9,192 nt of DNA, taken from contig JAEZQX010000163.1 in NCBI GenBank assembly GCA_023441105.1, positions 1 to 9,192 of the forward strand, read 5' to 3'. Position 1 is the stretch's first letter; every line of letters begins with the position of its first letter. The DNA comes from Pseudomonadota bacterium. Its GTDB lineage: Bacteria; Pseudomonadota; Gammaproteobacteria; Burkholderiales; Burkholderiaceae. Of the stretch, positions 1 through 8,721 are shown piece by piece. A program made the position numbers and the translations under genes. A model generated the notes under the pieces. The model was not told the DNA's origin, ran no database searches, and saw only the letters and a program-made list of their open reading frames with translations.

Positions 1-71
1 CGGGGAGTTTCGGTGACGCGCCTTGCAACGGTCGTAACCGATTGAATTCCAGAAACTTAGGAGATTGATCA

Positions 72-1079
72 ATGAAGAAATCGCTTCTCGCGCTGGCCGT
101 TGCGGCAGCTTTGCCCGCAGTTGCGCAGGCGCAGACCAACATCGTGTTGAACGGTAGCATCGACCAGGCCTTGGAGTGGATTGACCCGGATCTGCCCGGC
201 GTCGACAGCGACGTGCGGGTGACCAACGGCGTGTGGAGCGGTTCCCGGTTTGCCATCAGCGGTACGGAAGAGCTCGGCGGCGGTCTGAAGGGCATCTTCA
301 ACATCGAGCACCGTCTGTCGCCGGACACCGGCACGGTCACTTCCGGCGCCACGTTCTGGGCTGGTCAGGCTTGGGTTGGTCTGCAAGGCGGCTTCGGTGC
401 CATCCGCATGGGTCGTCAGTACACCCCGATGTTCCGTGCGTTGGCCCCTGGAGACACCACCGGCTACAGCTGGTACAACAACCCGGTCGGCCTGGCTGGT
501 ACCGCCATCCGCTTCAACAACGACCTGTCCTACCAGTCGCCGAGCCTGGGCGGCTTCACCATCCACGCAGCCTACGCTCCGGGTGAAGGTGATCCGACTC
601 TGACCGGCCTGGGCACCACCGCTGTTCCTGGCGACACCAAGGTTGGTGACGCACTGGGTATCGCCGGTGTCGGTTCGTTCGGTCCTGTGAACTTCGGTAT
701 CGGCTACCACAACATCGACGCTGGTGACGTAGTCCCGGGTGCTGACGACACGACCGAGATCGGTGCGTCCGTCGGTGCCAAGTTCGGCAACTTCGGCGTC
801 GGCCTGCTGTACGCACAGAAGGAAGTCAACAACGACAAGACCAAGGCCTACGGCTTCACCGGTAGCGCCGGTTTCGGTCCTGGCACGGTGTACCTGGTCC
901 TGAAGCGCACCGAGCTGGTCAACGACCTCAATGACGACGCGATCGGCCTGACCTACTCGCACGGCCTGTCCAAGCGCACCTTCGTGTACGCGTCGGTGGG
1001 TCTCAACAGGATCGAAACGACCATCGGCGAAGACGTCCGTCCGAAGGCTTTCGCCCTGGGTGTCCGTCACTTCTTCTGA
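72..1079 (+). CDS. Gram-negative general porin (outer-membrane beta-barrel)
   Basis: A 335-residue outer-membrane porin that would form a trimeric channel for small hydrophilic solutes. Residues 1-20 are a classic Sec signal peptide (MKKSLLALAVAAALPAVAQA) with an AQA cleavage site before Gln21. The mature protein has the betaproteobacterial porin pattern: an early LNGSIDQALEW strand, then SRFAISGTEELGGGLKGIFN (about residues 58-77), then GLQGGFGAIRMGRQYTP (about 103-119). It ends in GVRHFF, and the terminal Phe is the usual barrel-assembly signal. The length is slightly short for the family (often 340-400). The start is supported by AGGAG at 59-63, eight bases before the ATG. Codon use is richer in GGT, GTT and GCT than in the downstream genes, as expected for a highly expressed protein. 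No convincing promoter is visible in the 71 bases upstream. Family assignment is firm. Solute specificity, and any link to the aromatic-acid operon downstream, cannot be read from the sequence. Confidence 0.93.
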   Translation: MKKSLLALAVAAALPAVAQAQTNIVLNGSIDQALEWIDPDLPGVDSDVRVTNGVWSGSRFAISGTEELGGGLKGIFNIEHRLSPDTGTVTSGATFWAGQAWVGLQGGFGAIRMGRQYTPMFRALAPGDTTGYSWYNNPVGLAGTAIRFNNDLSYQSPSLGGFTIHAAYAPGEGDPTLTGLGTTAVPGDTKVGDALGIAGVGSFGPVNFGIGYHNIDAGDVVPGADDTTEIGASVGAKFGNFGVGLLYAQKEVNNDKTKAYGFTGSAGFGPGTVYLVLKRTELVNDLNDDAIGLTYSHGLSKRTFVYASVGLNRIETTIGEDVRPKAFALGVRHFF

Positions 1080-1106
1080 TCGACTCCTACCGAGTTTCAT
1101 CAGTTC

Positions 1107-1140
1107 AAACGCCGGGGCTCACGCCCCGGCGTTTTTCTTT
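1107..1140 (+). terminator. Rho-independent terminator of the porin gene
   Basis: A perfect 12-bp stem (AAACGCCGGGGC at 1107-1118 and GCCCCGGCGTTT at 1123-1134) encloses the 4-base loop TCAC. A T-rich tail, TTTTTCTTTT, runs across 1132-1141. It begins 27 bases after the porin stop codon. The A-run on the left arm could also allow some termination in the opposite direction, but no gene approaches from that side. It separates porin transcription from the MarR operon. Confidence 0.95.
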
Positions 1141-1211
1141 TGGTGCTCGAGAAAGCGACGTCGACCGGGGTCACGGCCTCGCCGCGCTTGCGGATGCGAG
1201 GCGTGCATCCC

Positions 1212-1238
1212 AAACTGTTTCAGGCTTAAACTATCCGC
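1212..1238 (+). promoter_or_regulatory. Candidate autoregulated promoter/operator of the MarR operon
   Basis: A 15-base imperfect palindrome, GTTTCAG-G-CTTAAAC (1217-1231, six of seven positions paired), lies just before the MarR gene. It overlaps a second small palindrome, AAAC-T-GTTT (1212-1220). A possible -10 element, TAAACT (1227-1232, four of six consensus matches), sits inside the right arm and only six bases before the ATG. No good -35 element and no Shine-Dalgarno sequence are visible, so transcription might begin at or near the start codon (leaderless). MarR proteins typically repress their own promoter by binding such palindromes. The assignment rests on position and symmetry only. 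Confidence 0.4.
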
Positions 1239-1766
1239 ATGGCCCCGCCAGCGCTCGACCACGAGACCCGCCTGTCCAGCGACGACCACATGGCGTTGCG
1301 CCTCTGGCTGCGCCTGCTCACCTGCGGTAACCTGATCGAGACCACCATCCGCCGCAGGCTGCAGCAGGAATTCGAGATGACCCTGCCGCGTTTCGACCTC
1401 CTGGCCCAGCTGGACCGCGCCGACGGGCTGAAGATGAGCGAGCTCAGCCGGCGGCTGATGGTCACCAGCGGCAACGTCACCGGCATCGCCGACCAGCTCG
1501 AGCGCGATGGCTGGCTCACTCGCGAAGCCGACCTGGAGGACCGGCGCGCCACCCGGCTGCGCCTGACCGAGCGCGGCCGCAAGCGCTTTCGGGCCATGGC
1601 GCGGGTGCATGAAACCTGGGTCATCGAGCTGATGGGTTCGCTCGACCGCGGCGAGCAACGCGAACTGCAACGACTGCTTGGCAAGCTCAAGCAGTCCCCT
1701 TCAATGACCGGCGCCGCCCTGCCCGCCCGGGCCGGGCGCGCCGCAATCCGACAGGACCAACGATGA
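1239..1766 (+). CDS. MarR-family transcriptional regulator
   Basis: A 175-residue winged-helix regulator, probably a dimeric ligand-responsive repressor of its own operon. The DNA-binding part is clear. Helices lie around residues 65-91 ([20 protein letters not shown] is the core) and are followed by the wing, where [13 protein letters not shown] (101-113) is the hallmark MarR wing motif. Residues 18-60 form the N-terminal dimerisation helices. The last 20 or so residues are Ala/Arg/Pro-rich and lie beyond the usual domain, making the protein longer than the typical 140-150. ATG 1239 has no ribosome-binding site. Met18 (1290) is an alternative start that would keep the whole domain. Its stop codon overlaps the start of the crotonase-family gene (ATGA at 1763-1766), so the two are translationally coupled. 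By analogy with aromatic-acid operons the effector is probably an aryl-CoA or the free acid; this is inference. Confidence 0.9.
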   Translation: MAPPALDHETRLSSDDHMALRLWLRLLTCGNLIETTIRRRLQQEFEMTLPRFDLLAQLDRADGLKMSELSRRLMVTSGNVTGIADQLERDGWLTREADLEDRRATRLRLTERGRKRFRAMARVHETWVIELMGSLDRGEQRELQRLLGKLKQSPSMTGAALPARAGRAAIRQDQR

Positions 1767-2602
1767 ATTCACCCGTCAATCAGGCCACCCGCTTCGCGGC
1801 CGCCGTCTACCAGGCCAAGCACTTCCTCTGGCGCATGGAGAAGGACGTCGGCATCCTCACGCTGAACCGGCCGGACCGCAAGAACCCGCTCACCTTCGAT
1901 TCCTACGAGGAAATGCGCGAGTTGTTCCGCGCCCTCCCCTACGCCAACGACGTCAAGGCCGTGGTGCTGGCCGGCGAAGGCGGCAACTTCTGCTCCGGCG
2001 GCGACGTGCACGAGATCATCGGGCCGCTGGTCGGCATGCGCATGCCGCAACTGCTGGAGTTCACGCGGATGACGGGCGACCTGGTGCTGGCGATGCGCAA
2101 GGCCCCCCAGCCGATCGTCGCCGCCATCGACGGCGTCTGTGCCGGGGCGGGCGCGATGCTGGCGCTGGCGAGCGACTTCCGGCTCGGCACCGCCCGTGCC
2201 AAGACTGCCTTCCTGTTCACCCGGGTCGGGCTTGCCGGCTGCGACATGGGCGCCTGCACCTTGCTGCCGCGGCTGATCGGCCAGGGCCGGGCCAGCGAGT
2301 TGCTCTTCACCGGCCGGTCGATGTCTGCCGACGAGGGGGCCGCCTGGGGCTTCTACAACCGGATCGTTGCGGAAGCCGACCTCCTGGCCGAAGCCTCGGC
2401 GCTCGCCCGCAGCCTCGCCGAAGGGCCGACCTTCGCCCATGGAATGACCAAGACCATGCTCAACCAGGAATGGTCGATGACCATCGAGCAGGCAATCGAA
2501 GCCGAGGCGCAGGCGCAGGCGATCTGCATGCAGACCAGGGACTTCGAACGCGCCTACACCGCATTCGCCGCCAAGTCGCGCCCCGCCTTCCAGGGGGATT
2601 GA
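1763..2602 (+). CDS. Enoyl-CoA hydratase/isomerase (crotonase) family protein of an aryl-CoA pathway
   Basis: A 279-residue crotonase-fold protein acting on a CoA thioester. The N-terminal beta strand [22 protein letters not shown] (30-51) and the oxyanion-hole segments NFCSGGD (75-81) and [14 protein letters not shown] (126-139) are evident. Both catalytic glutamates of classical enoyl-CoA hydratase appear to be replaced: Met132 is at the GGGCE position, and the second site falls near Arg154. Asp161 (GLAGCDMGA) lies where dienoyl-CoA isomerases carry an active-site Asp. It may therefore be an isomerase, a hydrolase or a hydratase of altered mechanism. From memory, this subfamily accompanies 2-aminobenzoyl-CoA or salicylyl-CoA monooxygenase genes. 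The start overlaps the MarR stop by four bases, and AGGA (1753-1756) gives a suitable ribosome-binding site. Family is sure; the exact reaction is unknown. Confidence 0.88.
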   Translation: MNSPVNQATRFAAAVYQAKHFLWRMEKDVGILTLNRPDRKNPLTFDSYEEMRELFRALPYANDVKAVVLAGEGGNFCSGGDVHEIIGPLVGMRMPQLLEFTRMTGDLVLAMRKAPQPIVAAIDGVCAGAGAMLALASDFRLGTARAKTAFLFTRVGLAGCDMGACTLLPRLIGQGRASELLFTGRSMSADEGAAWGFYNRIVAEADLLAEASALARSLAEGPTFAHGMTKTMLNQEWSMTIEQAIEAEAQAQAICMQTRDFERAYTAFAAKSRPAFQGD

Positions 2603-2620
2603 TGCGCACCACCGCCCGGC

Positions 2621-2627
2621 AGGAGGT
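2621..2627 (+). promoter_or_regulatory. Strong ribosome-binding site fixing the acyl-CoA dehydrogenase start
   Basis: AGGAGGT lies six bases before the ATG at 2634, in the 31-base gap after the crotonase-family stop codon. It is a near-perfect Shine-Dalgarno sequence and the strongest in this operon, so it decides the start of the dehydrogenase and suggests it is translated well independently of the upstream gene. Confidence 0.85.
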
Positions 2628-2633
2628 AGTCCG

Positions 2634-3896
<1,263 letters not shown>

Positions 3897-3900
3897 GAAC

Positions 3901-5523
3901 ATGTTCAGAACCGGCCACGTCGACCTGTTTGCCCGCGACCACCTGCCGAGCAAGGAGCTGCAGCCCGACCTGATCTTCGAGCGGCCGGAGGTCCAGTACC
4001 CCGAGCGGCTCAACGCCGCGGTGGAGCTGCTCGACCGGCGGGTCGAGCAAGGCGACGGCGAGCGCATCGCCCTTCGCACCGACGACGCGGTCTGCAGCTA
4101 TCGGCAGCTGCAGCACCAGGTCAACCGCATCGCCCATGTCCTGCGCAACGACATGAGCCTCGTGCCCGGCAACCGGGTGCTGCTGCGCGGCGCGAACAAT
4201 CCGATGATGGCGGCCTGCTTCCTGGCCGTGCTCAAGGCCGGACTGATCGCGGTGCCGACGATGCCGCTGCTGCGCGCGCGCGAGCTGCACACCATCCTCG
4301 AGAAAGCCAACGTCAGCGCCGCGTTGTGCGACATCCGCCTGAAGGACGAGCTGGTGTCGGCGCAGGCGAACAGCCCGCTGCAGCAGGTGCTCTATTTCAA
4401 CGACGGCGACGGCACCACGCCGGCCGGCGGCTCGCTCGAGGCAGTCTGCGCCGGACGGCCGCACGAGTTTCCAGCCTGCGATACGGCGCAGGACGACATC
4501 TGCCTGATCGCCTTCACCTCCGGGACCACCGGCCAGCCCAAGGGCACCATGCACATGCATCGCGATGTCCTGGCGATGTGCGACCTGTTTCCGCGCTCGG
4601 TGCTCAAGCCCGATGCCGACGACATCTTCTGCGGCACGCCGCCGCTCGCCTTCACCTTCGGCCTGGGCGGCATGCTGTGCTTTCCGCTGCGCGTCAGCGC
4701 CTCGGTGCTGCTGATCGAGCGCGCCACGCCCGACAGCCTGCTGGCGGCAATCGCCCGGCACCGGGCCACCATCCTGTTCACCGCGCCGACCTTCTACCGC
4801 CAGATGGCCACGCTGGCGGCCAACCACGACATCTCGTCGCTGAAGAAGTGCGTATCGGCCGGCGAGGCGCTGCCGGACGCCACCCGGCAGCTGTGGCGGG
4901 AGGCGACCGGCATCGAGATGATCGACGGCATCGGGGCGACCGAGATGATCCACATCTTCATCTCGGCGGCAGGCAAGGACGTGCGCCCGGGCGCCATCGG
5001 CAAGGTCGTGCCCGGCTACGAGGCCCGCATCGTCGACGAGGACATGAAGAACCTGCCGCCGGGCAAGGTCGGCAAGCTGGCGGTGCGGGGGCCCACCGGC
5101 TGCCGCTACCTGGCCGACGAGCGCCAGCGAGACTACGTGAAGGACGGCTGGAACCTGCCGGGCGACACCTTCACGATGGACGAGGATGGCTACCTGTTCT
5201 ACCAGGCGCGTTCCGACGACATGATCATCTCGGCCGGCTACAACATCGCCGGGCCCGAAGTGGAGGATGCGCTGCTGTCACATCCGGCGGTGGCCGAATG
5301 CGGCGTGATCGGCGTCGCCGACAGCGAGCGCGGCCAGGCGGTGAAGGCCTTCGTGGTGGTGCGGCCTGGTTTTTCGCCGCGCCCTGAGCTGGCACGCAAG
5401 CTCCAGGATCACGTCAAGGAGGTCATCGCGCCCTACAAGTATCCGCGGCAGGTCGAATTCGTCGAGAGCCTGCCGCGCACCGAGACCGGCAAGCTGCAGC
5501 GCTTCAGGCTCCGGCAGATGTAG
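3901..5523 (+). CDS. abmG: Aryl-acid CoA ligase, probably 2-aminobenzoate-CoA ligase (AbmG-like)
   Basis: A 540-residue ANL-superfamily ligase that activates an aromatic acid with ATP and CoA through an acyl-AMP intermediate. Motifs in order: P-loop TSGTTGQPKG (206-215); the aryl-pocket segment PPLAFTFGLGG (247-257); SAGEALP (319-325); DGIGATEMIHIF (342-353), typical of the benzoate/2-aminobenzoate-CoA ligase branch; ribose-binding Asp422 in GDTF; hinge RSDDMI (437-442); and catalytic Lys531 in ETGKLQRFRLR near the C-terminus. The protein is full length for the family. The 2-aminobenzoate assignment comes from resemblance to Azoarcus-type AbmG and from the MarR, crotonase and dehydrogenase neighbours; benzoate, salicylate or another substituted benzoate is possible. 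The start lies four bases after the dehydrogenase stop, with only a weak GGGA upstream, so coupling is likely. Its last 20 bases overlap the convergent FadD-like gene. Confidence 0.85.
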   Translation: MFRTGHVDLFARDHLPSKELQPDLIFERPEVQYPERLNAAVELLDRRVEQGDGERIALRTDDAVCSYRQLQHQVNRIAHVLRNDMSLVPGNRVLLRGANNPMMAACFLAVLKAGLIAVPTMPLLRARELHTILEKANVSAALCDIRLKDELVSAQANSPLQQVLYFNDGDGTTPAGGSLEAVCAGRPHEFPACDTAQDDICLIAFTSGTTGQPKGTMHMHRDVLAMCDLFPRSVLKPDADDIFCGTPPLAFTFGLGGMLCFPLRVSASVLLIERATPDSLLAAIARHRATILFTAPTFYRQMATLAANHDISSLKKCVSAGEALPDATRQLWREATGIEMIDGIGATEMIHIFISAAGKDVRPGAIGKVVPGYEARIVDEDMKNLPPGKVGKLAVRGPTGCRYLADERQRDYVKDGWNLPGDTFTMDEDGYLFYQARSDDMIISAGYNIAGPEVEDALLSHPAVAECGVIGVADSERGQAVKAFVVVRPGFSPRPELARKLQDHVKEVIAPYKYPRQVEFVESLPRTETGKLQRFRLRQM

Positions 5524-7204
5524 GCTTCTTGGTCCGCAGCTCGCGGCGCAGGATCTTGCCGACATTGGTCTTCGGCAGCTCGCTGCGGAATTCGATGTGC
5601 CGCGGCTTCTTGTAGCCGGTGAGATTCTTGGCGAAGTACTCCTGCAGGTCCTTCTCGGTCAGCGAAGGATCGCGCTTGACCACGAACAGCTTGACCGCCT
5701 CGCCGGTCTTGTCGTCCGGCACGCCGATCGCGGCGCATTCCAGCACGCCGGGATGGCTGGCCACCACGTCCTCCACCTCGTTGGGATAGACGTTGAAGCC
5801 GGACACCAGGATCATGTCCTTCTTGCGGTCGATGATCCGGATGTAGCCACGCTCGTCCATGATGCCGATGTCGCCGGACTTGAAGAAGCCGTCGGCGGTC
5901 ATGACCATGGCCGTCTCGTCCGGGCGCTGCCAGTAGCCGGCCATCACCTGCGGCCCGCGAATGGCGATCTCGCCGGGTTGGCCCAGCGGCATCGGCCTGC
6001 CGTCGTCGTCGATGATCATGACCTCGGTGGAAGGCAGCGGCATCCCGATGGTCCCGGTGTAGGCGTCGGTGTCCGTGGGATTGCAGGTGGCCGACGGCGA
6101 TGTCTCCGACAGTCCGTAGCCTTCGCAGATCGGGCAGCCGGTCAGCTTGAGCCACTTGTCGGCGACCGCCTTCTGCACCGCCATGCCGCCGCCGTTGGAG
6201 ACCCGCAGCTGCGAGAAATCAAGCTTGCGGAACGCCTCGTTGTCGGCCAGCACGTTGTAGAGCGTGTTGACCGCCGGGAACAGCGTGATCTTGTGCGGCT
6301 TGAGCGCCTCCACCACGGCCGGCAGGTCGCGCGGATTCGGGATCAGGATGTTCTTGGCGCCGGTACGCATGCCGAGCAGGCAGCAGACGGTCAGGGCGAA
6401 GATGTGGTACAGCGGCAGGGCACAGGCGATGACCGACTGCTCCGGCGGCGGCGGCTTTTTCGGATTGGTCAGCGCCGGCTGCATCCATGCTTCCGACTGC
6501 AGCACGTTGGCGACGATGTTGCGATGGAGCAGCGTCGCTCCCTTGGAGATCCCGGTGGTTCCCCCGGTGTACTGCAGGAACGCCGGATCATCGGGGCCGG
6601 CGCTCGACGGTGTCAGCTGCAGGCGCGCGCCCTCCGCGACGGCGGCATTGAAGCGGACCGCGTTCGGCAGCGTGTACGCCGGCACCATCTTCTTGACGTT
6701 GCGCACGACGAAGTTGACCACCGTCCCCTTGAGCAGGCCGAACAGGTCGCCCATGCTCGCCACCACCACATGCTTGACATGCGATTTCGCGATCACCTGC
6801 TCCAGGGTGTTGGCGAAGTTCTCCAGGATGACGATGGCTTCCGCACCCGAGTCGTTCAGCTGGTGCGCGAGCTCGCGCGGCGTGTAGAGCGGGTTGACGT
6901 TGACCACCACATAGCCGGCCCGCAGCACCGCGGCGATGGCGACCGGATTCTGCAGGATGTTGGGCATCATCAGCGCCACCCGCGCGCCCCTGGACAGCCC
7001 GCGCGACTGCAGCCAGGCGGCCAGGCTGCGCGACAGGTCGTCGACCTCGCGGAAGGTCATCGCCTTGCCCATGCTGACATAGGCATCGCGTTGACCGAAC
7101 TTGCGGAAAGCCTCCTCGATCAGCTCGGCGAGCGAGCGGTACTGCGACGCGTCGATGTCTGCCGGCACCCCGGCAGGATAGTTCTTGAGCCAGAAGCGCT
7201 CCAT
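5504..7204 (-). CDS. fadD: Long-chain fatty-acid-CoA ligase (FadD type)
   Basis: A 566-residue ATP-dependent acyl-CoA synthetase that activates long-chain fatty acids for beta-oxidation or lipid synthesis, acting at the inner face of the cytoplasmic membrane. The N-terminus (MERFWLKNYPAGVP) is typical of proteobacterial FadD. Motifs: P-loop YTGGTTGISKGA (212-223); PLYHIFALTV (264-273); SNGGGMAV (336-343); GYGLSETSP (362-370); Asp445 in SGDIG; the fatty-acyl signature region RIIDRKKDMILVSGFNVYPNEVE (456-478 approx.); and catalytic Lys550 in NVGKILRREL. All key residues are present. The start is supported by AGAGGGGA (7206-7213 on the opposite strand), close before the ATG. It is 116 bases downstream of the aminopeptidase gene in the same direction; no clear promoter or terminator was found in that gap. 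Its 3' end overlaps the aryl-CoA ligase gene tail to tail. It may be one of several FadD paralogues. Confidence 0.93.
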   Translation of the reverse strand: MERFWLKNYPAGVPADIDASQYRSLAELIEEAFRKFGQRDAYVSMGKAMTFREVDDLSRSLAAWLQSRGLSRGARVALMMPNILQNPVAIAAVLRAGYVVVNVNPLYTPRELAHQLNDSGAEAIVILENFANTLEQVIAKSHVKHVVVASMGDLFGLLKGTVVNFVVRNVKKMVPAYTLPNAVRFNAAVAEGARLQLTPSSAGPDDPAFLQYTGGTTGISKGATLLHRNIVANVLQSEAWMQPALTNPKKPPPPEQSVIACALPLYHIFALTVCCLLGMRTGAKNILIPNPRDLPAVVEALKPHKITLFPAVNTLYNVLADNEAFRKLDFSQLRVSNGGGMAVQKAVADKWLKLTGCPICEGYGLSETSPSATCNPTDTDAYTGTIGMPLPSTEVMIIDDDGRPMPLGQPGEIAIRGPQVMAGYWQRPDETAMVMTADGFFKSGDIGIMDERGYIRIIDRKKDMILVSGFNVYPNEVEDVVASHPGVLECAAIGVPDDKTGEAVKLFVVKRDPSLTEKDLQEYFAKNLTGYKKPRHIEFRSELPKTNVGKILRRELRTKKPTSAGA

Positions 7205-7320
7205 GTCCCCTCTCCCGATGTCTCGTCTGATTCTGGAGTTCTTGTCGTCCCCGGGCCTGCCGCCCCTGCGCCGCGGGCTCCCCGGATCACCCCCGAGCCT
7301 TGGTGCGGGCCGGCTGTCGG
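7205..7320. other. Intergenic gap between aminopeptidase and fadD
   Basis: These 116 bases are GC-rich. On the minus strand a short hairpin can form from GGCTC and GAGCC arms separated by 14 bases, but no T-run follows, so it is not a convincing intrinsic terminator. A weak -10-like CAGAAT (minus strand, about 7227-7232) lacks a matching -35. Whether fadD has its own promoter here or is read from upstream cannot be decided. Confidence 0.4.
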
Positions 7321-8721
7321 TCAGTGATAGGCCCGGATGGTAGCGCCTGTCACCGGCTCGCGCGCATGCAGGTCGCCCGGTGCGGGCGTGGTGACGCTGT
7401 CGTCGCGCAGGTGCGCCACCTGGTCACGCGCCGGCAGCGCCTGAACCTCGCGCGCCTGCGGGCTGCGCAGCAAGCCGTCGACGCCGTCGCCGGTGGCAAG
7501 CGGCCTCTCCGGCGCGCGCGCCTCCTCCGGCGAACGCAGCAGCGGCGCCCGCTCCTTGACGGCGTCGAGCTCGTCAGTGCCCATCAGCCGGTCGCTGCGC
7601 CTGACCAGGAAGGCCTGGCGCTCGGCGCGATCCAGCGCCGCCACCTCCCCAACCTTCACGTAGAAGCGCGCGAAATCCTCGCCGCTCTCCTCGAACAACT
7701 GGCGGAACACCGGCACCCAGGTGGTGTAGGTGGCGACCGAGCCGAGGTGGGCATTGCCGAGCGGGCGGCTGAACCAGCGGTCGTAGCCGGCGAAGCCGGC
7801 CCAGGGGCCCGCGCGCATCTCCTGGTATTCCGCCTTCAGCGATTCGAACACCTTGCGCTTGCCTTCGCGCTTGTCTTCGTCGGACATGGTCGACGCATAG
7901 ACGGCGGCGAGACGGTCGCGATGACGCCCGAGCAGCGCCAGGAACAGGTCGCGCCTCAGGCGCTGCTGCCGCCAGCTGAGGCGCTGCTCCGGCGTGCCGT
8001 GCAAGCCCAGCCAGCGTTCGACACCCAGCTGCTCGACCGCCGAGGCGAACGACTCGTTGAACATCGAATCACCCGGCACGTACACCACCTGGTGCGCCAG
8101 CTCATGGAAGACCAGGCGCGCGACTTCGGCATCGGGATAGTTGATGAACGTCGACAGCAGCGGGTCGTCGAGCCAGCCCAGCGTGGAATACGCCGGCACG
8201 CCGTTGATCTGCACATCCAGGCCCTGGGCCGACAATCGTGCCGCATAGGCTTCGGCCGCCTCGAGCGAGTAGTAGCCGCGGTAGGTCACGCAGCCGGCCA
8301 CCGGGAAGCACCACTGGGTCAGCCGCAGGGACAGCTCGGGCGCCGCCACTACGCCCCAGGTGACGAATGGCTGCTTGAGGTCCGCGAAGCGCGTGTAGCT
8401 GCCGTTGTCCGGCAGGCCGAGGTCGCTGACCGCGAACCGCCGGATCCTGCTGGCGAGCTCGAGGCGCTCGCGGGTCCGCGCGTCCAGGCTCGGCTGCGCC
8501 AGCAGGTCGTCGATCGACTCGGCGCGCTGCATGATCGACAGGTGCCCGCTGACGGTCTGCCAGTAGTAGCCGATCCCCTCGGTGAAGCGATCGATGCCGG
8601 TGCCGAACACGCTGCAACCGGCGAACAGCAACGATCCGCCGATCGCCGCCAGCATCAGCATCGGCGACTTGCGAGGCCGGCGCCGCGATTCAGCAGGCTT
8701 CGATTTCAACCAGACAGTCAT
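7321..8721 (-). CDS. Predicted zinc aminopeptidase lipoprotein (Aminopep family, COG4324-like)
   Basis: A 466-residue predicted metallopeptidase tethered to a membrane as a lipoprotein. An Arg/Lys-rich N-terminus precedes a hydrophobic stretch (21-35) and the lipobox LFAGC, with the lipidated Cys at 36. The family core is strong: YYWQTVSGHLSIM (52-64), LGLPDNGSYTRFADL (101-115), WCFPVAGCVTYRGYYS (137-152), GVPAYSTLGWLDDPLL (174-189), then FHELAHQVVYVPGD (205-218) with HExxH at 206-210. NESFA (222-226) follows, where Glu223 is the likely third zinc ligand. The family usually ends near residue 370. Here about 90 extra polar, Pro/Arg/Glu-rich residues follow, containing LLRSP twice (394-398 and 417-421). 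The chosen ATG lies inside the upstream molybdopterin gene (32-base overlap) and has only a weak ribosome-binding site. Met21 (8661) is an alternative giving a more standard signal peptide. The physiological substrate is unknown. Confidence 0.88.
   Translation of the reverse strand: MTVWLKSKPAESRRRPRKSPMLMLAAIGGSLLFAGCSVFGTGIDRFTEGIGYYWQTVSGHLSIMQRAESIDDLLAQPSLDARTRERLELASRIRRFAVSDLGLPDNGSYTRFADLKQPFVTWGVVAAPELSLRLTQWCFPVAGCVTYRGYYSLEAAEAYAARLSAQGLDVQINGVPAYSTLGWLDDPLLSTFINYPDAEVARLVFHELAHQVVYVPGDSMFNESFASAVEQLGVERWLGLHGTPEQRLSWRQQRLRRDLFLALLGRHRDRLAAVYASTMSDEDKREGKRKVFESLKAEYQEMRAGPWAGFAGYDRWFSRPLGNAHLGSVATYTTWVPVFRQLFEESGEDFARFYVKVGEVAALDRAERQAFLVRRSDRLMGTDELDAVKERAPLLRSPEEARAPERPLATGDGVDGLLRSPQAREVQALPARDQVAHLRDDSVTTPAPGDLHAREPVTGATIRAYH

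Noticed and set aside
21..51. TTGCAA (23-28) as a -35 element of a porin promoter
   Set aside because: The hexamer 17 bases downstream (ATTCCA) is a poor -10, so the true porin promoter may lie before the window.
69..1100. Open frame of 343 codons on the minus strand covering the whole porin gene
   Set aside because: Its product has no recognisable motif, and the + strand product is a clear porin with signal peptide, ribosome-binding site and terminator. Long antisense frames are common in GC-rich DNA.
1715..1740. GC-rich inverted repeat near the end of the MarR gene
   Set aside because: The arms are only about five bases with no T-run, inside coding sequence and upstream of a coupled start codon; chance is likely in such GC-rich DNA.
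5597..7327. Open frame of 576 codons on the + strand antisense to fadD
   Set aside because: The product is His/Arg/Gln-rich without domain features, and the opposite strand encodes a complete FadD with all catalytic motifs.
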